A stretch of 64,000 nucleotides of DNA from Arenimonas composti TR7-09 = DSM 18010 (GTDB lineage: Bacteria > Pseudomonadota > Gammaproteobacteria > Xanthomonadales > Xanthomonadaceae): positions 868,001 through 932,000 of the forward strand of contig NZ_AUFF01000001.1 in the NCBI RefSeq assembly GCF_000426365.1, read 5' to 3'. Positions within the stretch are counted from its first letter, which is position 1; each line of letters starts with the position of its first letter. Below the pieces are notes generated by a model, which worked only from the letters and a program-made list of their open reading frames with translations, ran no database searches and had not been told where the DNA came from. This document shows, one piece after another, positions 25,021 to 34,487 of the stretch. The translations under genes were made by a program, and so were the position numbers.

Positions 25021-27117
25021 ATGACTCCCGACGGCACGCCCGCCCCCGACGACACCAGCCATCCCGACCTGCACGCGCCGGAGCTGTACCTCAACCGCGA
25101 GCTGTCGCAGCTGGAATTCAACCGGCGGGTGCTGGCGCAGGCGCAGGACCCGCAGGTGCCGCTGCTGGAACGGTTGCGCTACCTGTGCATCAGCTGCAGC
25201 AACCTCGACGAGTTCTTCGAGATCCGCGCGGCGACGGTGCGCACGGCGATGCAGTTCGGCGGCACGCCGGCGCCGGACGGGGTGCCGCCGGCGAAGGCGC
25301 TCGAACTGATCCACCGGCAGGCGCGCGAGCTGGTCGACGCGCAGTACGACTGCTGGAACGAGGAACTGCGTCCGCAGCTGGCGGCCGCCGGCATCCGCAT
25401 CCTGCCGCGCGACGGCTGGAACGCGAAGCAGCGGCGCTGGCTGCACCAGTATTTCCAGGACGAGCTGCTGCCGGTGCTGTCGCCGCTCGGGCTCGACCCG
25501 GTGCATCCGTTCCCGCGCATCCTCAACAAGTCGCTCAATGTCGTCGTCGTGCTCGAGGGCCGCGACGCGTTCGGCCGCAACGGCGGCATGGCGATCGTGC
25601 GGGCGCCGCGCTCGCTGCCGCGGATCATCCACATCCCGCCGGAGGTCTCCGGCGGCCCGCACGACTTCGTGTTCCTGTCGGCGGTGCTCACCGCCTTCGT
25701 CGACGACCTGTTCACCGGCCTGAAGGTCAAGGGGGCCTACCAGTTCCGCGTGACCCGCAACTCCGAGCTGGTGGTCGACGAGGACGAGGTCGAGAACCTC
25801 GCCAGCGCACTGAAGGACGAACTCGCGAGCCGCGGCTTCCGGCCGGCGGTGCGGCTGGAGATCGCCGAGAACTGCCCGCGCACGATCGTCGACATCCTGC
25901 TGCAGAACTTCGGCCTGACCGCCAGCGCCGTCTACCGCATCAACGGGCCGGTGAACCTCAACCGCGCGATCCAGGTCTACGACCTCGTCGACCGCCCGGA
26001 GCTGAAATTCCCGCCGTTCGTGCCGAAGCAGGTGTCGCTCGACGAGGACGCGCCGTTCGCGGCGATCCGCGAAAGCGACGTGCTGCTGCACCATCCCTAC
26101 CAAGGCTTCCAGACGGTGATCGACCTGCTGAACGTCGCCGCCCACGACCCCGACGTGCTGGCGATCAAGCAGACGCTGTACCGCACGAGCAAGGACAGCC
26201 GGATCATCGATCACCTGGTGACGGCGGCGCGCAACGGCAAGGACGTCACGGTGGTCGTCGAACTGCGCGCCCGCTTCGACGAGGAGGCGAACATCCGCCT
26301 CGCCGACCGCCTGCAGGAAGCCGGCGTACAGGTGATGTACGGCGTCGTCGGCTACAAGACGCACGCGAAGATGATGCTGATCGTGCGCCGTGAGGGTCGC
26401 AAGCTGCAGCGCTATGTGCACCTGGGTACCGGCAACTACCACGCCGGCACCGCCCGCGCCTACACCGACCTCGGCCTGATCACCGCCGACCCCGACATCA
26501 CCGCCGACGTGCACGACGTCTTCCAGCAGCTGTCGGGACTGGCGCCGGCGATCCGCCTGCGCCGGCTGCTGCAGGCGCCCTTCACGCTGCACGCCGGCGT
26601 GCTGGCGCGCATCGCCCGCGAGGCCGGGCACGCGCGCGCCGGCCGCGGCGGACACATCGTCGCGCGCATGAACGCGCTGACCGAACCGGCGGTGATCCGC
26701 GCGCTCTACGAGGCCTCGCAGGCCGGCGCGCGCATCGAGCTGATCGTGCGCGGCGCCTGCTGCCTGCGCCCCGGCGTGAGCGGCGTCTCCGAGAACATCA
26801 CGGTGCGCTCGGTGATCGGCCGCTTCCTCGAGCACAGCCGCGTCTACTGGTTCGCCAACGCCGGCGAACCCGAACTGTTCTGCTCGAGCGCCGACTGGAT
26901 GGAGCGCAACCTGCTGCGCCGGGTCGAGATCTGCTTCCCGATCCGCGATCCACAGCTGGCCGCGCGCGTGCACGACGAGGCGCTGGCCAGCTACCTCGCC
27001 GACAACCAGGGCGCCTGGGACCTGCAGGCGGACGGCCGCTACGTGCGCGCGATGCCCGCCGACGGCGGAATGCCCTACTCTGCCCAGGGCGCGCTCCTGG
27101 CCAAACACTGCGGGTGA
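25021..27117 (+). CDS. ppk: Polyphosphate kinase 1
   Basis: Reversibly polymerises the gamma-phosphate of ATP into inorganic polyphosphate. The 698-residue protein opens with LYLNRELSQLEFNRRVL and has the autophosphorylated histidine H448 in YKTHAKM (E. coli H435), followed by YVHLGTGNYH and, near residue 600, the second histidine region FLEHSRVYWF. It lies downstream of phoBR, separated by about 160 bases of repeats, and is followed 3 bases later by ppx. Confidence 0.96.
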   Translation: MTPDGTPAPDDTSHPDLHAPELYLNRELSQLEFNRRVLAQAQDPQVPLLERLRYLCISCSNLDEFFEIRAATVRTAMQFGGTPAPDGVPPAKALELIHRQARELVDAQYDCWNEELRPQLAAAGIRILPRDGWNAKQRRWLHQYFQDELLPVLSPLGLDPVHPFPRILNKSLNVVVVLEGRDAFGRNGGMAIVRAPRSLPRIIHIPPEVSGGPHDFVFLSAVLTAFVDDLFTGLKVKGAYQFRVTRNSELVVDEDEVENLASALKDELASRGFRPAVRLEIAENCPRTIVDILLQNFGLTASAVYRINGPVNLNRAIQVYDLVDRPELKFPPFVPKQVSLDEDAPFAAIRESDVLLHHPYQGFQTVIDLLNVAAHDPDVLAIKQTLYRTSKDSRIIDHLVTAARNGKDVTVVVELRARFDEEANIRLADRLQEAGVQVMYGVVGYKTHAKMMLIVRREGRKLQRYVHLGTGNYHAGTARAYTDLGLITADPDITADVHDVFQQLSGLAPAIRLRRLLQAPFTLHAGVLARIAREAGHARAGRGGHIVARMNALTEPAVIRALYEASQAGARIELIVRGACCLRPGVSGVSENITVRSVIGRFLEHSRVYWFANAGEPELFCSSADWMERNLLRRVEICFPIRDPQLAARVHDEALASYLADNQGAWDLQADGRYVRAMPADGGMPYSAQGALLAKHCG

Positions 27118-27120
27118 CCG

Positions 27121-28644
27121 ATGGCGACTGCACCGGAAGTGCCGCTGGCCGATGGTGACCTGCTGGCGGCGATCGATCTCGGATCGAACAGCTTCCACAT
27201 GGTCGTCGCGAAGTACCTGCTCGGGCAGCTGCGCATCGTCGACCGCATCAAGGAAACCGTGCGCCTGGCCGACGGCCTGGACGAGGCCGGCGGCCTCGAT
27301 CCGCAGGTGATGCCGCGCGCGCTCGAGGCGCTGGGCAAGTTCGGCGAGCGCATCCGCAGCATCCCGCCGCAGCGCGTGCGCGCGATCGCCACCTATTCGG
27401 TGCGCGCGATGGCGCGTCCGCACCAGTTCCTGGTGCCGGCCGAAACCGCGCTCGGGCACGGCATCGAGATCGTCGCCGGCCGCGAGGAGGCGCGCCTGAT
27501 CTACCTGGGCGTCGCCAACGGCAATCCGCCGGAGGCCGGCAAGCGCCGGCTGGTGATGGACATCGGCGGCGGCTCGACCGAATTCATCATCGGCAGCGGC
27601 TTCGCGCCGATCGAACGCGAGAGCCTGCAGATGGGCTCGATCGCCTCGACCCGCCGCTTCTTCCCCGACGGCCGGCTGACGCGCCGGCGCTGGAACGCCG
27701 CGCGCATCGAGCTGACCGCCGAGATGCGGCAGTTCTCGCGGGCCTACCGCGAGCGCGGCTGGCACGACGCGATGGGGTCGTCGGGCACGATCAAGGCGAT
27801 CACCGACGTCTCGGTGGCGCTGAAGCTGACCAAGACCTCGGTGTCGGCGGAGAGCCTCGCGGAGATCCGCGAACGCGTGCTCGCCTGCGAGCGCGTCGAC
27901 GCGATCGACCTGCCGGGACTGTCGGAAGACCGCCGCAACATCTTCGCCGGTGGCGTGCTGGTGCTCGACGCGGCGTTCGCCGAACTCGGGATCGAACGCA
28001 TGTACGCCAGCGACTACGCACTGCGGGAGGGCGTGCTGTTCGACATCCTCGGCCGCGCGCAGGCCACCGACCCGCGCGACGCCTCGATCGACGCGCTCTG
28101 CGACCGCTACGCGATCGACCGCGCGCACGCCGCCCGCGTCGAGGCGACCGCACTCGCGCTGTTCGACCAGGTCCACGGCGAGCTGCAGCTCGACGCCGCC
28201 GACCGCCGGCTGCTGGCCTGGGCCGCGCGCGTGCACGAACTCGGCCTGACGATCGCGCACAGCCAGTACCAGAAGCACGGCGCCTACATCCTCGAGCACT
28301 CCGACATCGCCGGCTTCTCGCGCACCGAGCAGCAGCAGCTGGCCGCGCTGGTGCGCAACCACCGCCGCAACATCCACCAGGGCAGCCTCGACAAGCTGCC
28401 CGACCGCCTGATCCCGGGGACGCTGCGCTGCGCGCTGCTGCTGCGGCTGTCGGTGCTGCTGCACCGCAGCCACAGCGACCGCCCGCTGCCGCCGCTGCTC
28501 GTCGAGCTCGGGCCCGGGCCGGCAGCGACGCTGCGGCTGCCGAAGAAATGGCTCGAGGCCAATCCGCTGACCCGGTCCGACCTCGACTCCGAACGCGAGC
28601 ACCTCGCCGCGATCGGGCGCCGGCTCACGATCCGGGCGATCTAA
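27121..28644 (+). CDS. ppx: Exopolyphosphatase (Ppx/GppA family)
   Basis: Degrades polyphosphate from its ends, and possibly converts pppGpp to ppGpp. The 507-residue protein has the actin-like phosphate loops IDLGSNSFHMVVA (residue about 17) and VMDIGGGSTEFIIG, then GSSGTIKAI, followed by a C-terminal HD-like helical domain (WAARVHELGLTIAHSQYQKHG). It starts 3 bases after ppk and forms the classical ppk-ppx operon. Its stop directly abuts the stop of the convergent DUF885 gene with no base between. Confidence 0.94.
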   Translation: MATAPEVPLADGDLLAAIDLGSNSFHMVVAKYLLGQLRIVDRIKETVRLADGLDEAGGLDPQVMPRALEALGKFGERIRSIPPQRVRAIATYSVRAMARPHQFLVPAETALGHGIEIVAGREEARLIYLGVANGNPPEAGKRRLVMDIGGGSTEFIIGSGFAPIERESLQMGSIASTRRFFPDGRLTRRRWNAARIELTAEMRQFSRAYRERGWHDAMGSSGTIKAITDVSVALKLTKTSVSAESLAEIRERVLACERVDAIDLPGLSEDRRNIFAGGVLVLDAAFAELGIERMYASDYALREGVLFDILGRAQATDPRDASIDALCDRYAIDRAHAARVEATALALFDQVHGELQLDAADRRLLAWAARVHELGLTIAHSQYQKHGAYILEHSDIAGFSRTEQQQLAALVRNHRRNIHQGSLDKLPDRLIPGTLRCALLLRLSVLLHRSHSDRPLPPLLVELGPGPAATLRLPKKWLEANPLTRSDLDSEREHLAAIGRRLTIRAI

Positions 28645-30453
28645 TCACTCGGCGGCCTTGCGGCCGATCCAGGCGTCTACACGGCGTTCCAGCAACGCCA
28701 GCGGCAGGTCGCCGCCGGTCAGCACCAGGTCGTGGAACTCGCGGATGTCGAACTTCGGCCCCAGCGCCGCACGCGCCTTCTCGCGCAGCTCGAGGATGCG
28801 GTTCATGCCCACCTTGTAGGCCAGCGCCTGCCCCGGCATGACGAGGTAGCGCTCGATTTCGGCGACGACGTCGGTTTCCGGCATGCCGGTCTTCTCGAGC
28901 ATGTAGGCGATCGCCTGCTCGCGCGTCCAGCGCTTGTCGTGCAGGCCGGTGTCGACCACCAGGCGCACGGCGCGGAACATCTCCGCCTGCAGGCGGCCGA
29001 GGTCGTCGAGCGGATGCTGCTGGTAGCCGATCTCCCAGGCCAGGCGCTCGGCGTACAGACCCCAGCCCTCCGAGAACGCGGTGAACGGCAGCACCTTGCG
29101 GAACGTCGGTACGCCGGTGAGTTCCTGCTGGATCGTCGACTGGAAATGATGGCCGGGAATCGCCTCGTGATAGGCCAGCGTGCGCATGCCGAAGCGGGCG
29201 ACTTCGGCGGTGTTGCGCAGGTTGATGTAGAACACGCCCGGCCGCGAGCCGTCCATCGCCGGGGTGCTGTAGTAGGCGCCCGGCGCGGTCTTCTCGCGGA
29301 ACGCCGGCACGCGCTCGACGCGCACGCCGGCCTGCGGCCGCACGTTGAAGACGTCGCCGAGGCCGCCGTCGATGTCGGCGATGATCGCGCTGAAGTCGGC
29401 GATGATCTGCGCGCGGCCTTCGTCGGTGTCCGGGTACAGCTGGTCGGGGCGGCGGGCGATCAGCTGCACGCGCTCGCCGATCGAGCCTTCCTCGAGACCC
29501 TCGCCGACCAGGATCGCGTGCATCTGCGCCTCGATGCGCGCGACTTCGTCGAGACCCATCTGGTGGATCTGCGCCGGCGTCATGTCGGTGCTGGTGTGCA
29601 GGCGCACCGCCCAGGCGTAGTAGGCGCCGCCGTCGGGCAGCGCCCAGACACCGTGGTTGCCGGTGGTCTTCGGCAGCAGGGCCGCGTAGTAGTCGATCCA
29701 CCTCGCGAACGCCGGGTAGACGTCGCCGGTGATCGCCGCCTCGGCCTCGGCCAGCAGGGCGTTCGCGGCGTCGGCGTCGAGTTCGCCGGCCGGCAGCGTC
29801 GCCAGCTTCCCGGCGAAGGCGGTGTACAGCACGTTCTCCTTCGCCGGCGTGGCGACGAAGGCCTGCATCTCGGCGAGCACCTTCTCGACGACGAAGGTCG
29901 GCGGCACGATGCCGGCGGCCTCGCGTTCGGCGAGTCCGCGCAGGACCTGGTGCACGAGCTGCGGCGCCTTGCGCAGGCGGGCGACGTAATCGCGGGCATC
30001 GCCGGCGCCGGCGACGCGGTGCTCGGTCGCCATGAAGGTCGGGAAGCCGTTCTGGATGCCGAACAGCTGGTTCAGCGGGTAATCGTGCAGGGCGAAGCGC
30101 TCGCCGTCGGCCTGCACCTGCAGGAAGTACTCGAGCACGTCGTAGGACAGCTGCGTGCCCTCGTCGAGGCTCGCGCGGTCGTAGGCGCGCAGGGTCGCCA
30201 GGTCGTCGCGCAGCTTGGCCTGCAGCCGCCGCATCTGCTCGGGGCTGCGGTCGGTGAGTTCGTCGTTCGACCAGTTCGCCCAGGCCGGCAGCAGGCCGAG
30301 CGAGCTGAGCAGCTCCGGGTCATCGAGGGCGTATTCGATGAAGACGCGCTCGAAGAACCACTCGATCTTCAGCGGCCGCAGGTAGGCGGTGTGCAGGGCC
30401 AGTCCGAGGGCGGCCAGGAAGGCGAAGGCGAGGGTCCAGCGGAGGATGCGCAC
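28645..30453 (-). CDS. DUF885 family peptidase-like protein
   Basis: A 602-residue protein with an N-terminal membrane anchor or uncleaved signal (ILRWTLAFAFLAALGLALHTAYL) and the DUF885 domain. The family zinc-peptidase-like motif is YHEAIPGHHFQ with H429 and E430, and a second conserved region is AFSEGWGLYAERLAWE. Members are thought to be gluzincin-like carboxypeptidases of the cell envelope, with few tested. GTG at 30453 is preferred because it directly starts the hydrophobic segment. The frame upstream lies in a repeat region. Confidence 0.88.
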   Translation of the reverse strand: MRILRWTLAFAFLAALGLALHTAYLRPLKIEWFFERVFIEYALDDPELLSSLGLLPAWANWSNDELTDRSPEQMRRLQAKLRDDLATLRAYDRASLDEGTQLSYDVLEYFLQVQADGERFALHDYPLNQLFGIQNGFPTFMATEHRVAGAGDARDYVARLRKAPQLVHQVLRGLAEREAAGIVPPTFVVEKVLAEMQAFVATPAKENVLYTAFAGKLATLPAGELDADAANALLAEAEAAITGDVYPAFARWIDYYAALLPKTTGNHGVWALPDGGAYYAWAVRLHTSTDMTPAQIHQMGLDEVARIEAQMHAILVGEGLEEGSIGERVQLIARRPDQLYPDTDEGRAQIIADFSAIIADIDGGLGDVFNVRPQAGVRVERVPAFREKTAPGAYYSTPAMDGSRPGVFYINLRNTAEVARFGMRTLAYHEAIPGHHFQSTIQQELTGVPTFRKVLPFTAFSEGWGLYAERLAWEIGYQQHPLDDLGRLQAEMFRAVRLVVDTGLHDKRWTREQAIAYMLEKTGMPETDVVAEIERYLVMPGQALAYKVGMNRILELREKARAALGPKFDIREFHDLVLTGGDLPLALLERRVDAWIGRKAAE

Positions 30454-30470
30454 GGGTCCGGATTCCTGAT

Positions 30471-30544
30471 GGGGTCGGAGTATTTCTCCGCCGCCGATTC
30501 TTCCAGACATCGCGCGCTCGCGGGCGGAAAAGTACTCCGACCCC
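30471..30544. repeat. Imperfect palindrome, left member of a repeat pair
   Basis: 22-base arms GGGGTCGGAGTATTTCTCCG... at 30471-30492 and the inverted copy at 30523-30544, matching at 20 of 22 positions, around a 30-base GC-rich centre. Confidence 0.8.
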
Positions 30545-30578
30545 GGTTCTGGTTCCGGCGGTGGAGTGAGGGGAAACC

Positions 30579-30652
30579 GGGGTCAGAGCCCTTTTTCCCC
30601 CGATTCACTCGCCAAGCTGGAAGAATGGTCGGGGAAAAAGGGATCTGACCCC
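30579..30652. repeat. Imperfect palindrome, right member of a repeat pair
   Basis: 27-base arm GGGGTCAGAGCCCTTTTTCC... at 30579-30605 and an inverted copy at 30624-30652 with a two-base insertion and one mismatch. The right arm ends 4 bases before the rlmJ start codon. The outer sequence GGGGTC is shared with the palindrome at 30471. Confidence 0.8.
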
Positions 30653-30656
30653 CGCG

Positions 30657-31523
30657 ATGAACTACCGCCACGCCTTCCACGCCGGCAACCACGCGGACGT
30701 GCTCAAGCACGTCGTGCTGCTGGCCGTGCTCGACGCCCTGCAGCGCAAGGACGCCGGGATCTTCGTGCTCGACACCCACGCCGGCCGCGGCCGCTACGAC
30801 CTCGGCAGCGACCAGGCTGGACGCACCGGCGAAGCCGAGGCCGGCATCGTCCGCCTGCAGGCCGCGATGCCGCCCGGCGCCGCGCCCGCGGCCGTGCGGC
30901 GCTATCTCGAGGCGGTCGCCGCGGTGCAGTCGCTCGAACCCGGCAGCTATCCCGGCTCGCCACTGCTGGTGGCCGATGCCCTGCGCGACCAGGACCGCCT
31001 CGCCGCCTGCGAACTGCTGCCCGAGGAGGCGACGGCGCTGAAGGCGGTGCTCGCCGGCGACCCGCGCTGCCACGTGCACCAGCGCGACGGCTACGCCGCC
31101 CTCGCTGCCCTGCTGCCGCCCCGCGACGGCGGCCAGCGCCTGGGCCGCGCCCTGGTCCTGGTCGACCCGCCCTACGAGGCGCAGGACGCCGAGTTCGCGA
31201 CCCTGCTCGCCGGTGTGCGCGCGGCCCTGGGCAAATTCCCCCAGGCGGTGTTCGCGATCTGGTACCCCATCAAGCGCCGCGCGACGCTGATGCCGTTCTT
31301 CCGCAAGGCGGCGGCGCTGCCGGTGAAGTCGGCGGTGGCCTTCGAACTGCTGGTGCGCCCGGACGATTCACCGCTGCGCATGAACGGCAGTGGCATGCTG
31401 CTGCTGAACCCGCCGTGGCAGATCGAGAAGGCGATCGACCCGGCGCTGAAACCGCTGGCGCAGGCGCTCGGCGAAACCGGCGCCTCGTGGCGGACCACCT
31501 GGCTGAAGGCCGCGGAGAACTGA
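30657..31523 (+). CDS. rlmJ: 23S rRNA (adenine-2030-N6)-methyltransferase RlmJ
   Basis: SAM-dependent methylation of A2030 in 23S rRNA. The 288-residue protein has the family opening MNYRHAFHAGNHADVLKH, the SAM site FVLDTHAGRGRYDL and the catalytic N6-adenine motif DPPY at D170 (LVLVDPPYEA). WYPIKRR and the C-terminal LLNPPWQIE are also conserved. The ribosome-site region is replaced by the end of a palindrome (GATCTGACCCCCGCG), so initiation may depend on that structure. Confidence 0.94.
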   Translation: MNYRHAFHAGNHADVLKHVVLLAVLDALQRKDAGIFVLDTHAGRGRYDLGSDQAGRTGEAEAGIVRLQAAMPPGAAPAAVRRYLEAVAAVQSLEPGSYPGSPLLVADALRDQDRLAACELLPEEATALKAVLAGDPRCHVHQRDGYAALAALLPPRDGGQRLGRALVLVDPPYEAQDAEFATLLAGVRAALGKFPQAVFAIWYPIKRRATLMPFFRKAAALPVKSAVAFELLVRPDDSPLRMNGSGMLLLNPPWQIEKAIDPALKPLAQALGETGASWRTTWLKAAEN

Positions 31524-31524
31524 C

Positions 31525-32508
31525 ATGGCATTGCTGATGGCGCAATACGGCGAGCGCGGGCCGAACCCGCACGAACTGATCGCGGCGATGCCCTTCGAGG
31601 CCGGCGCCCTCGCCCCCGGACACGCCCGCGTGCAGGTGCTGGCGGCACCGATCAACCCGTCCGACGTGCTCACGATCACCGGCGAGTACGGCATGCTGCC
31701 GCCGCTGCCGGCGATCGGCGGCAACGAAGGCGTCGGCCGCGTGCTCGCACTCGGCGAAGGCGCCAGCGGCCCCGCGGTCGGCCGCCTGGTGCTGCTGCCG
31801 GTCGGCGGCGGCACCTGGCGCAGCCAGCTCGACGCCCCGGCCGCGCACCTGCTGCCGCTGCCCGAGGGCGACCCGGTGCAGCTGGCGATGCTGGCGGTGA
31901 ACCCGCCGACCGCGCTGTTGCTGCTCGAGGACATCGTCGACCTGCAGCCCGGCGACTGGGTCATCCAGAACGGCGCCAACTCGGCGGTCGGCGGCTACGT
32001 CGCGCAGCTGGCGAAGGTGAAGGGCCTGAACCTGATCAATGTCGTCCGCCGCGAGTCGGCGATCGCCGACGTCCGCGCCGACGGCGGCGAACATGCGGTC
32101 GTCGACGCCGAGGACCTGCCGCGGCGCGTACGCGAGCTGGTCGGCGAGGTGCCGGTCAAGCTGGCGATCGACTGCGTCGGCGGCCTGTCCACCGAGAACC
32201 TCGCGCGCTGCCTGGTCGAGGGCGGCACCCTCGTCAACTACGGCGCGATGAGCGGCGAGCGCTGCATGATCTCGCCGCGCTGGTTCGTGTTCCGCGACAT
32301 CGTGCTGCGCGGCTTCTGGCTGGCGAAGTGGTTCCGCCAGGCGACGCCCGAACGCCAGCGCGAGGTCATGACCCGGGTCGCGACCCTGATCGCCGGCGGC
32401 CAGCTGCGCGCCCGGGTCGCGGCCACCTACCCGCTGGAACAGATCCGCGATGCCGTCCAGGCCGCCGCCAGCAACGCCCGCCCCGGCAAGATCATCCTCA
32501 CGCCTTGA
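31525..32508 (+). CDS. MDR-family enoyl reductase-like oxidoreductase
   Basis: A 327-residue zinc-free medium-chain dehydrogenase/reductase. APINPSDV and GGNEGVGRVL in the N-terminal domain, the cofactor site QNGANSAVGGYVAQLA near residue 150, and RGFWLAKWF near residue 265 match the mitochondrial Mecr/Etr1 trans-2-enoyl thioester reductase branch. NADPH-dependent reduction of enoyl-CoA or enoyl-ACP is therefore the likely reaction. It starts 1 base after rlmJ and is probably cotranscribed, although the functions are unrelated. Confidence 0.82.
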   Translation: MALLMAQYGERGPNPHELIAAMPFEAGALAPGHARVQVLAAPINPSDVLTITGEYGMLPPLPAIGGNEGVGRVLALGEGASGPAVGRLVLLPVGGGTWRSQLDAPAAHLLPLPEGDPVQLAMLAVNPPTALLLLEDIVDLQPGDWVIQNGANSAVGGYVAQLAKVKGLNLINVVRRESAIADVRADGGEHAVVDAEDLPRRVRELVGEVPVKLAIDCVGGLSTENLARCLVEGGTLVNYGAMSGERCMISPRWFVFRDIVLRGFWLAKWFRQATPERQREVMTRVATLIAGGQLRARVAATYPLEQIRDAVQAAASNARPGKIILTP

Positions 32509-32517
32509 ACCTGTTTT

Positions 32518-32637
32518 TCCGGGAGGGAACGCAGATTCCGCAGATCAAGGCGGATGACGACGGATCGAATCCCGATGTTGGCCTGCCTCATCCGTTCCGA
32601 TCCGCCTTGATCCGCGAAATCCGTGTTCCTTCCCGGA
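32518..32637. repeat. Long imperfect inverted repeat, terminator-like
   Basis: 38-base arms at 32518-32555 and 32600-32637 (TCCGGGAGGGAACGCAGATT... and its inverted copy) match at about 33 of 38 positions around a 44-base centre. It fills the spacer between two convergent genes. Confidence 0.8.
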
Positions 32638-32641
32638 CCGC

Positions 32642-33214
32642 TCATTTCGACTGCCGCGGGAGGACGGTGAGGACGCGGTTGATGAAATCGCGGAACTCGG
32701 CCATGTAGTTGCTCAGGAACTTCTTCGTGCCGTCGACGGTGATGTCGCCTTCGTCGTCGATCAGGCCGTCCCTGTACTGGATGTAGGCTTCCGGCGAATT
32801 CATCTGCGGCGAGTTGCAGAAACCGAGGATGCTGCGCAGGTGCTGCTGCGCGACCGCGGTGCCGATCGCGCCGGGGGAGGTGCCGATCACCGTCGACGGC
32901 TTGCGCGCGAAGGCGTTCTGCCCGTAGGGACGGCTGGCCCAGTCGATCGCGTTCTTCAGCGCACCCGGGATCGAGCGGTTGTATTCCGGCGTCACGAAGA
33001 TCACCGCGTCGACGTCGGCGATCGCCTTCTTGAAGTCGCAGGCCACCTGCGGGAAGTCGGCGTCGTAGTCGTAGCTGTACAGCGGCAGGTCGCGGATCGG
33101 GATCTCGACGAACTCGAGTTCCTCCGGCGCGACCTTCTGCAGCGCCCCGGCCAGCCGCCGGTTCAGCGACTTCTTCGCCAGGCTGCCGATGATGATCCCG
33201 ACCTTGCGCTTCAT
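32642..33214 (-). CDS. NADPH-dependent FMN reductase family protein
   Basis: A 190-residue flavodoxin-fold protein. The phosphate loop IIIGSLAKKSLNRRLA binds FMN, and TPEYNRSIPGALKNAIDWAS is the signature of the chromate/azo/quinone reductase branch (ChrR/ArsH/SsuE relatives). It probably reduces quinones or azo compounds with NADPH. ATG at 33214 with GGGAG upstream gives MKRKVGIIIG. An ATG 33 bases further out is rejected. It is not overlapping the ABC operon 53 bases upstream. Confidence 0.9.
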   Translation of the reverse strand: MKRKVGIIIGSLAKKSLNRRLAGALQKVAPEELEFVEIPIRDLPLYSYDYDADFPQVACDFKKAIADVDAVIFVTPEYNRSIPGALKNAIDWASRPYGQNAFARKPSTVIGTSPGAIGTAVAQQHLRSILGFCNSPQMNSPEAYIQYRDGLIDDEGDITVDGTKKFLSNYMAEFRDFINRVLTVLPRQSK

Positions 33215-33266
33215 GGCGGCACTCCCGTGTGGACTCGCGCCGATCATGCTACCGCCGGCGTGAAGA

Positions 33267-34487
33267 TCACTCGTAGCGCAGCGCCTCGATCGGGTCGAGC
33301 CCCGCGGCCTTCGAGGCCGGCATGATCCCGAAGATCACCCCAACCAGGGCAGAGAACCCGGCCGCGGCGACGACCACCCACATCGGCACCGAGGCCGGCG
33401 GGAAGTTCGGGATCAGCGCGGCGACGCCCTTGCCGGTGAGCCAGCCGAGGGCGATGCCGATCAGGCCGCCGAGCAGGGCCAGCAGGCCGGCCTCGGCGAG
33501 GAACTGCACGAGGATGTCGCGGCGGGTCGCGCCCAGCGCCTTCAGGATGCCGATCTCGCGCGTCCGCTCGGTCACCGACACCAGCATGATGTTCATGATG
33601 CCGATGCCGCCGACCAGCAGCGAGATGCCGACGATGCCGCCGAGCACCGCGGTCGTCATCGCCGCGAAGTCCTCGAAGCTCTTCAGCGCCGACTCCGCGG
33701 TCTGGATGCGGAAGTCGTCGTCCTGGCCGGGCTTCAGGCGGTGCGACTGCCGGATCGCCCTTCGCACGCGGTCGCGCAGCGCGTCGACCTCGGACAGGTC
33801 GCTGGCGGTGAAGGAAATCGACATCCGTGGCCGCCGCTGGCTGCCGGTCATCGCCCGGCCGACCTCGAACGGGATCACGACGTAGTTGTCCTGGCTCAGG
33901 CCGAAGATCTCGCCGCGCTTCTCCATCACGCCGATGACCTTGAACCAGTCGCTGCCGATGCGGATGAACTCGCCGACCGGGTCCTCGGGCAGTTCGAGCT
34001 TCTCGCGCACCTCGTTGCCGATGACGACGACGCGCCGGCGGCTCTGGTCGTCGCTGGCGACGAGGAAGCGGCCGAGCTCGGGATACAGGCCCTGCACGGC
34101 GGTGAATTCCGACGACGAGGCCACCACCTGGGCGGCGGCGCTGCGTCCGCGCCAGCTGATGCCGGTCACCGGCACCGCCATCGTCGGCACCACGGTGTCG
34201 ATGCCGGGCACGCGGTGGCGCAGCACGTCGACGTCGGCGAAGGTCAGGAAGTTCTCGCGGCCGAGCACCGCCTCGTCGAACGGGGTGTAGGCCTGCAGGT
34301 TCAGGGTGCTACCGCCGATGTCGGCGAACTGCGCGGTCACGAAGGCCGAGAAGCCCTGGATCAGCGACACCACCGCGATCACCGAGGCGGTGCCGATCAG
34401 GATGCCGAGCGTGGTCAGGAAGCTGCGCATGCGGTGCGCGAGCAGGCTGGTCAGGGCGGCGCGGAAGGCCTCGAGATAGGCGGTCAC
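33267..34487 (-). CDS. MacB-type ABC transporter permease
   Basis: A 406-residue permease with one N-terminal membrane helix (about 20-45), a large periplasmic MacB-PCD domain, and three C-terminal helices around the FtsX/MacB motif [28 protein letters not shown]. Such permeases do mechanotransmission rather than classical transport. It is the last gene of the Yip1-adaptor-ATPase-permease operon, overlapping the ATPase gene by 4 bases. It differs from MacB in that the ATPase is a separate protein. Confidence 0.93.
   Translation of the reverse strand: MTAYLEAFRAALTSLLAHRMRSFLTTLGILIGTASVIAVVSLIQGFSAFVTAQFADIGGSTLNLQAYTPFDEAVLGRENFLTFADVDVLRHRVPGIDTVVPTMAVPVTGISWRGRSAAAQVVASSSEFTAVQGLYPELGRFLVASDDQSRRRVVVIGNEVREKLELPEDPVGEFIRIGSDWFKVIGVMEKRGEIFGLSQDNYVVIPFEVGRAMTGSQRRPRMSISFTASDLSEVDALRDRVRRAIRQSHRLKPGQDDDFRIQTAESALKSFEDFAAMTTAVLGGIVGISLLVGGIGIMNIMLVSVTERTREIGILKALGATRRDILVQFLAEAGLLALLGGLIGIALGWLTGKGVAALIPNFPPASVPMWVVVAAAGFSALVGVIFGIMPASKAAGLDPIEALRYE

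Noticed and set aside
24901-28602. A 1233-codon open frame on the minus strand opposite ppk and ppx
   Set aside because: Same cause: no recognisable domain, low-complexity composition, and the plus strand encodes two full-length enzymes.
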